A stretch of 64,000 nt of DNA from Botryosphaeria dothidea (lineage: Eukaryota; Ascomycota; Dothideomycetes; Botryosphaeriales; Botryosphaeriaceae). Positions 58,256 to 64,000 of the stretch are shown here, piece after piece. The stretch is taken from contig WWBZ02000014.1 in assembly GCA_011503125.2 (NCBI GenBank), positions 538,382 through 602,381 of the forward strand, given 5' to 3'. How positions within the stretch are numbered: position 1 is the stretch's first letter; every line of letters begins with the position of its first letter. The notes below the pieces were generated by a model that did no database searches, was not told the origin of the DNA, and was given only the letters and a program-made list of their open reading frames with translations. Position numbers and translations under genes: made by a program.

Positions 58256-59285
58256 ATGATCTCGACCATGCCGCTCGAAGCTTTAGCAGAAACCGTCACC
58301 GCCCACTCCAAAGAGCTGGACGAGCGCGGTGTGGTCGATCCCGCATCCCCAGTGGGATTCCGCAACCTCTCACCAGACGACCTCGCATGCCGCTCTCGTC
58401 TCCTCACCGCCATCGAGGAGCTGCGCCGACTAGCGCTCGGGCCGGCAGAGACTCTGCACGAACTGATGGGCATCGCTGTACGTCCTCCGCGCACCTCCTC
58501 CACCAAGCTAACCCCACCCAGACCTGCGACATCGCCTGCCTCGAGGCCCTCGCCCGCTACGACATCCCCTCCCACGTGCTCCTGGGCGGCACGATCCCAA
58601 TCCACTCCCGCGCCTCGCACGTCCCGCACCTCGCCGAAGCCACGCTCGCGCGCCTGCTCCGCAACTGCATCGTCATCGGCGCCTTCGCCGAGCCCGCGAC
58701 GGTGGTGGACGTGGGCGGCGGGCGGGGCCAGGCGAGCATGTGCGTCGCGGACGGGACGACGGAGCGCGTGCGGTTCGTGGTGCAGGACCTGCCGGCGACG
58801 GCGGCGCTGGGCAGGCAGATGCTGCCGGAGCGGTACGCGGGGCGGCTCGAGTTCGTGGCGCATGACTTCTTCGAGGAGCAGCCGGCGCGGGAGGGGGCAG
58901 GACGGTGTTCTTGTTGCGGAGGATCCTGCATGGCTGGCCGGATGAGCATTGCCTGCGGATCCTGCGGAATATCGTCCCGGCGCTCGGTGAGGGTGACATG
59001 GTTGTCGTGTGCGAGTATCTGATGCCGGAGAGGGCCGAGGCGGGATATGAACAAAGCGCTGCCAGGTATGTGCCTTTTTATCGGCCTGCGAACGGCGCGC
59101 TGGAGGGAAGATGCCGATTTTGCAGATTTTCCGACATTCTCATGCTTCAGAACCATAACGCCGGCGAAAGAACAGAGAGTGAGTGGAGAGAGCTGTTTGT
59201 ACAGGCTGACTCTAGGTTTGTTGTCGAGTTTGAGCATTGGAAGAGCACTCTCGATGGGCTCGTCAAGGCCACGTGGAAGCCATAG
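58256..59285 (+). pseudogene. SAM-dependent O-methyltransferase, degenerate
   Basis: Exons 58256-58477, 58522-59065 and 59126-59285 (introns of 44 and 60 bp, GTACGT ... CCCAG and GTATGT ... TGCAG). An N-terminal helical dimerisation part and a winged helix (CDIACLEALARYDIP, LARLLRNCIVIG) are followed at once by the SAM motif VVDVGGGRGQA. In this family about 100 residues normally lie between these, so a large in-frame deletion is inferred. After HDFFEEQPARE a run of five G (58893-58897) leaves the frame one base short: FLLRRILHGWPDEHC and the rest are in another frame. The catalytic His motif reads HGW where HDW is usual. Exon 3 (FSDILMLQNHNAGERTESEWRELF) is a normal C-terminus. Probably non-functional, and possibly once the partner of the adjacent GT1. 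Confidence 0.8.
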
Positions 59286-59780
59286 CATCTGGCGTATTGG
59301 CTCCTATTTTGAGATTGAGATGATGTTGTACCGTCTCTAACTTTCAACTCAGCGCTTTGCAGGCCAAGCGCTGTTATGCTTGCTGCTTGGTTGCATCAAA
59401 CTCAGCAGTCCCAATGCCTTCAACATGTAAACGTATGCCACGTTGGTTTCGACCGTGGAATTGTGGACTGTACAGCAGCCGTTCTCCAGTCCTCGCCTCG
59501 TGCAACAGAGAAAGCCCTTGGAAGATTTGTTCAAAGCTAGCTGCCGAGAGCCGCTAAAATACGATCTACAAAATACATCAGCTAATGCGGAAACGGAAGT
59601 ACAGCTCCGGCTATAAGATTGTCCAGGATGGCTGCGTCTTGCTGTATCTCGCGTGCAAAGAGGCAAGAAAGGTATACACACGTGATCGCTCCCACTGTAC
59701 CCCGCCCACCCCACCACCTCTGCAGGTGTATACGTTGCAAGGACCACTCTTGTCCGCCATCCACACCACCGCCGTCAACA
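59286..59780. other. Spacer between OMT and alpha/beta hydrolase
   Basis: No supported gene; a 132-codon minus-strand frame (59349-59747) has no recognisable features. Likely holds the hydrolase promoter. Confidence 0.5.
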
Positions 59781-60593
59781 ATGCCACTCTTGGGCATCTC
59801 CGGGGCCAGCCTCGAATACACCACCACCGGCTCCGGCCCGCACATCATCCTCGTGCCTGGAGCTCCGGGCAGCCAGAGCGTGTTCCGCTTCCTCGTCCCG
59901 CTGCTCGCGCGCACCCGCACCGTGACGACGTACTCGCGCCGCGGGCTCTCGGGCAGCCAGCTGCGCGGCGCGCAGGACTACCCGCGGCGCCTCGATGCCG
60001 ACGCGGACGACCTAGCGGCGCTAGTGCGGCACGTCGCGGACGGCAACGCCTACGTCTTCGGGTCCAGCAGCGGCGCCATCGTCGCGCTGCGCTTCCTGGA
60101 ACGCCATCCTGACTTGCCCCTGAAGACGTGCGTCGCCCACGAGCCCCCGAGCATCATGGTGCTGCCGGCCGAGGTGCTGCCCGAGAGGGAGGGGATGCAT
60201 CGCGCGCTGTACGCGCTGTATCGCGAGAAGGGCGCGCCGCATGCGCTCGAGACGTTTGCGTCGTTTTTCGACGACGAGAAGTACCGGGCGGGGATGGGCT
60301 TGCTGATGGATCCGGCGGCGAGCGCGGATATGCGGGCGGATGTGACGTACTGGCTGGAGCGGGAGTGTCCGTATGTTTTTGAGAAGGTCGATCTGGAGGC
60401 GCTGGGGAAGGCGGGAGATAGGCTGGTGCTCTCGGTGGGGGAGAGGAGTAAAGATGGGGTCATGGGCCAGCCGACGTTCGCGTTGATGGAGCGGCTGGGG
60501 ATGAGTGAGGAGAGGTTGCTTGTTGTGCCGGGAGGGCATATCAGTTATATTACCGATGCTGAAGAGCTCGCCGCAACGCTTTCCCGTTTGTGA
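59781..60593 (+). CDS. Alpha/beta hydrolase (270 aa)
   Basis: Single exon, intact, ATG at 59781 (CAACAATGCC context); the frame is open upstream to 59619 but the protein fold starts here with ISGASLEYTTTGSGPHIILVPGAPGS, including the oxyanion-hole HG-like PG turn. Nucleophile Ser96 is in GSSSG, and the final His is in VVPGGHISYI. Family members include esterases, lactonases and C-C hydrolases; with no lid identity the substrate is unknown. Fourth in the tandem SDR-GT1-OMT-hydrolase row, so it may hydrolyse an ester or glycoside-linked intermediate, or protect the producer, but this is inference. Confidence 0.85.
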   Translation: MPLLGISGASLEYTTTGSGPHIILVPGAPGSQSVFRFLVPLLARTRTVTTYSRRGLSGSQLRGAQDYPRRLDADADDLAALVRHVADGNAYVFGSSSGAIVALRFLERHPDLPLKTCVAHEPPSIMVLPAEVLPEREGMHRALYALYREKGAPHALETFASFFDDEKYRAGMGLLMDPAASADMRADVTYWLERECPYVFEKVDLEALGKAGDRLVLSVGERSKDGVMGQPTFALMERLGMSEERLLVVPGGHISYITDAEELAATLSRL

Positions 60594-60744
60594 ATGGATG
60601 GAATCCAAAAGCAGATGGCCATTGGTTTAGAACGAATCGAATGTCTAAGCGTGTACATCATCGTGTATCGTGGCAGGGATTCTTCAATCGTCAACCAGGT
60701 AGCTACATGCTGCTTCAATGACATCCATCAGAGATCCTCCAATT
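60594..60744. terminator. Convergent 3' spacer
   Basis: Short gap between the hydrolase (+) and the DUF6536-type gene (-); no gene. Must contain both 3' ends; no precise poly(A) signal identified. Confidence 0.3.
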
Positions 60745-63509
60745 TCAAGAATACAGACGTCCCTCGATGGGAATATCAACTCGCTCATTCGAAAAGGCAC
60801 AATGTCCCACCTTCACTCCATCATCCCTCTCTTCCTCCACCTCAGGAATAACCCCCCACATGACAGGCAGAAGCGCCGACGTTCCCTTCGGCACATGGCA
60901 AGCCGCCGCAATAGCCACACTGCAACTCCCCGCCATCGGCATGCCGGGCCTAAGCCTACGCGCGCCCAGCACGCCCACGAAGCCCACCAGCACGAGCGCG
61001 TGCCACGACGGTGACGACGATGCCGAGCGGCGAGTAGCCGCACGTCACGGCGCCGCTGCCCCAGCCGACGTCCTGAGGCACGCCGGTCGGATCCACGCCG
61101 TCGACCTTTTGCGACGAAGATGCTCTGCGAGACGAGCCAGTGCAGGCCCGCCGCGACACAGCCAGCAGCGGCAACGCACAGCCGGTACGGCAGCTGCAGG
61201 AAGTACGTGGAGCGCTGGGCGCCGCGCGGGTGCGAGACGCGCAGCGCGCGGCGGGCGTGCGCGTGGCGGCGACCATTCGGCGGCGAGGGAGAGGTCTGGT
61301 GACGAGGCCGTTGAGGAGGACGTAGAGGAGCGAGAGGAGCAGCTGCGGCAGGTTGGCGATCAGGACGGTCGCGACGATTGGCGCCGTCGCCGGTCTGCGG
61401 GAGGGCCCCAGCCGCGGATCAGCGTGAAGGGGCTCGCTTTGCCTAGGGCCGAGGGCTACGAGGGACTTTGCGTCTCCGCGGTCGTATTGCGTCTTGAGGA
61501 TGCGGATGGCGTAGCCGAGAAGGCCGAGGATGGTGATCAGCGCGATCGAGGTCCTGATCGTGTTAGTCCGTGCTTGATCTTGTTCTGATGGGTGAGGCTT
61601 ACAGGATCATGGCGGTGGCCCAGCGGGCTTTGCTCGCGGCGCTGCCTCGCCTTTTCTTTTCCATCTTGTAGGGTTTGGGCTCGACGGGGCCGTATGCGAA
61701 CTGGACGTTTTTCGAAGATTGTTTGGAGGCATCTGCCCTTGTGAGAAGGCACATGCCCTTGGTGGTGATATCAGGCTGGCGAATGAAGGATTCCGCCGCA
61801 TCGCCCACGGTGACGATGGGCCTGTCTCTGATTTTCCAGATAACCAGGGTGATGACTACGACTTTCTGTTTGCCTGTTAGCTGGGTATTCCTCCAGGAAA
61901 CAGAGAGCATACCACGGCATTGAACACGATGACTACGATAAGAAGATTGATCGCCACATTCAGTCTGCACTGATCTTCCACCACCTCGCTGATGCAGTAT
62001 TCAACATCATATCCATTGACACTCCACCGTGAAGAGTCGTCCCTGACACTCTGCCACGCTCCGTCACTGCAAATTGCTCCGGGTATGTTGTATTCAGGGT
62101 ACGAGTCGTCCTGGGAGCATATCCAGCTGAACCAGACGTACCTGTACCCCGAAACCACAGGAGCCAGTGAGTTCGAGTAGCTGTCGATGGCGTACAAGGA
62201 TGAATTTTCGCTGCAGGAAACTAATCCCATTGTCGGGGTACGGATCGGGTCCCCGAGGAGTTGGCGCAGCTCTGATAGAATGTCTCCATAGAGGAGTTCA
62301 CTTCTATGTTGTACGGAACGGTGCGTATCTCAGGATTGTCTCGCGGTGAGTTTGAGACAACCAGTACAAGGTTGCGTCGACTGGGAAGAATAGCCTGGGC
62401 ATAGGCTCGGATGCAGTCCGAATTGTTCAACCGCTCAAAGTAGGACCCGTTATTTGAAACTCCGAGATTTCCTGCATCAGATTGGATGGCGGCCGGCTTG
62501 GTTTGGTAGTCCAAAGTCATCTCCCAAGTCTTGTTTGTGCCGTCAGGAAGGTGAAAGGTGAAATTGGCTCGGGCTTTTCCGTCGATATCGTACGAGTCGA
62601 TGACGTCCGAAGGTGGATCTGGGAATACATCCAGCTCAAATGGGGCTCCCGAAGGAAACTCACTAGAAGCGTAGTAAATGTCGTAGCCGTTGTTATTGAG
62701 AGATACGAAGAATGTGGAGTTGTATCTGGACAAGAGTCAGCTTCGTTGAGCTTGTCAAAGGAGCAGGTGGGAGGTACAGAAGATGCAGAGGGATAGAAGA
62801 AAGGCCAAGCAACATCCAATACACCAAGTTTCCTTGCTTGATGAAGCGCAAATTCCTGAGGCTGGGCACGCCGATGTCGAGCCAAGTACCTTTCTGGTGA
62901 GCTCTATCGACGTCTTCTCGAGTGGGAGCCGAAAGACACTGCATACAGTAATTGCTAGCGCCGAGTAATAGAGTGCTAACAACGTTGATTACCAAGTGAA
63001 TTGCAAGCCCTATGTGTTCAATATCATCGCAAGTCCCCTTGCGGATGACGGAAATAGCTGAAGCATGGCCGTTTTCTCGACGAGCGATGGCAGCAGCAAT
63101 GACTGTCACTATTATATTTCCCACCAGAGTACACAAGGACAAGGCTGCCCCTACTGTAGCTCCAAAACGCCATCCTTCTGGAAGCCGGTGACGTAGTGAT
63201 CTCCACGGCTTTGTCAGGAATGTACTGTCCCTCGGCGTATCGGATTCCAAATCTGATCTTAGTAGGGTGCTCGTCGGTCTTTCCGGGGACGTTTCGTCGG
63301 CGTTTGTTGATTTCGAACGATTTCGCGATACGGGAGGGGAGTAGCGGTTGTCCAACCCATCGGAAGATCCCGCCGAGCTGGCTCGCGGCTGTTGCGCGCC
63401 AAACCCACTTTCGAGCGGCGCAAGCTCATACCTTGAAGTGAAGAAAAGATCAGGAGGGTAAGACTGGATAGAAGTGTCAGGGCCCTTACCCCGATTTGTT
63501 TTGGCTCAT
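60745..63509 (-). pseudogene. DUF6536-type multi-pass membrane protein, C-terminal frame breaks
   Basis: Minus strand: exons 63509-63490, 63431-62778, 62725-62315, 62210-61913, 61865-61603, and from 61553 down. Introns are 58, 52, 104, 47 and 49 bp; the 104-bp one (62314-62211) is the least certain. The product starts MSQNKSG. A HRLPEGWRFGATVGAALSL membrane start, LVINVVSTLLLGASNYCMQC, LDIGVPSLRNLRFI and SSIPLHLLYNSTFF are hallmark segments of this fungal family. The C-terminal part has LIANLPQLLLSLLYVLLNG, RSTYFLQLPYRL, DVGWGSGAVTCGYSPLGI and GMPMAGSCSVAIAAACH in order, but they fall in different frames: frame changes occur near 61290, 61105 and 61000. Function unknown in the family. Either decayed 3' half or sequencing errors in GC-rich runs. 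Confidence 0.78.
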
Positions 63510-64000
63510 GCCGTCAAAGACAGACGGCGACTGTGTACCGCAGCGGGAGCTGAAAAATGTGTCGATGACTTCATGTGGTAAACTGCTGGAAGGGAATTGT
63601 CAAAACCCAAGAGTAGGCTACAGCCAAATTAAAGTCTCCCCGGGATCGACGTGTCAGGTTTATTGCCAGGGAAAAAGACATGGGGGCCACTTCCCAACCG
63701 TGGGGGCCAATCCGTCACTGCCACATGATAGGCCGGCTCTATTGCAGGCCCCTGTCGTTGGACTCGCTTAATTGATCTTGCATGAGAAAGAAGGCTAGGC
63801 TGTGGACTAATTCTATTTTTGCTGCAGAACGATCCTCCTGGCGCTACGTCTGCCGTGCTTTTCCACGCAGCGATCAACGCACGGATGATAATTCTGCGCT
63901 AACGCTCCAAGAACTTTCAACGAGATGCCAATCGAGCCACTCAACACCAGTCCATCATCTCATTAATCAATTCGAAGATCCGTTTGTTCCATTACGAGTC
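63510..64000. other. Upstream flank of the DUF6536-type gene
   Basis: No gene recognised to the window end; small frames here have no features. Confidence 0.5.

Noticed and set aside
59349..59747. 132-codon minus-strand open frame
   Set aside because: No start context, domain or codon bias; mixed residues as in random sequence.

Overview
The window comes from a filamentous ascomycete (Pezizomycotina). Introns are short (44 to 104 bp) with GT..AG ends and CTAAC or CTGAC-like branch points. The gene families are fungal (Ppo-type fatty-acid oxygenase, DUF6536 membrane protein, fungal GT1 glycosyltransferase). Long tracts carry saturated repeat-induced point mutation (RIP): CpA and TpG have been converted to TpA while CpG is kept.

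Layout. (1) 1-3060: the 3' part of a six-hairpin glycosidase-like (DUF5695-type) gene, then a decayed epoxide-hydrolase-like fragment. (2) 3060-33059: a nested block of transposons. It holds two RIP-degraded LINE copies, three well-bounded Ty3/gypsy chromoviruses (B 5342-11379, A 15360-21113, C 22641-28447), a 5'-truncated LINE with RNase H (12685-13586), the 3' part of a fourth gypsy (D), a copia remnant (G) and two clean solo LTRs. (3) 33060-38132: a small putative secreted-protein gene and a 12-exon Ppo/linoleate diol synthase-like gene on the minus strand, broken by a 5-nt duplication. (4) 38133-53806: one copia element (F, minus strand) carrying a Tc1/mariner-type DNA transposon and a gypsy array with three LTRs (E). 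Its 5' LTR abuts a truncated P450 gene. (5) 53807-64000: a tailoring-gene neighbourhood: P450 fragment (-), short-chain dehydrogenase (+), GT1 glycosyltransferase (+), O-methyltransferase (+, broken), alpha/beta hydrolase (+), and a DUF6536 multi-pass membrane gene (-, several frame breaks).

How the parts relate. SDR, GT1, OMT and alpha/beta hydrolase run in tandem on one strand with the P450 remnant divergent. This looks like a metabolite-modifying cluster without a visible backbone synthase. The GT1-OMT pair resembles the fungal methylglucosylation module described in Beauveria. Much of the host gene content here is damaged (Ppo, P450, OMT, DUF6536, epoxide hydrolase), while SDR, GT1 and hydrolase are open, so the locus looks like a transposon-invaded cluster in partial decay. 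Transposon boundaries were set from paired LTRs, target-site duplications, priming sites and polypurine tracts. Two gypsy families show the Tf1-like self-priming signature: a 10-nt match between the sequence just after the 5' LTR and the predicted mRNA start.
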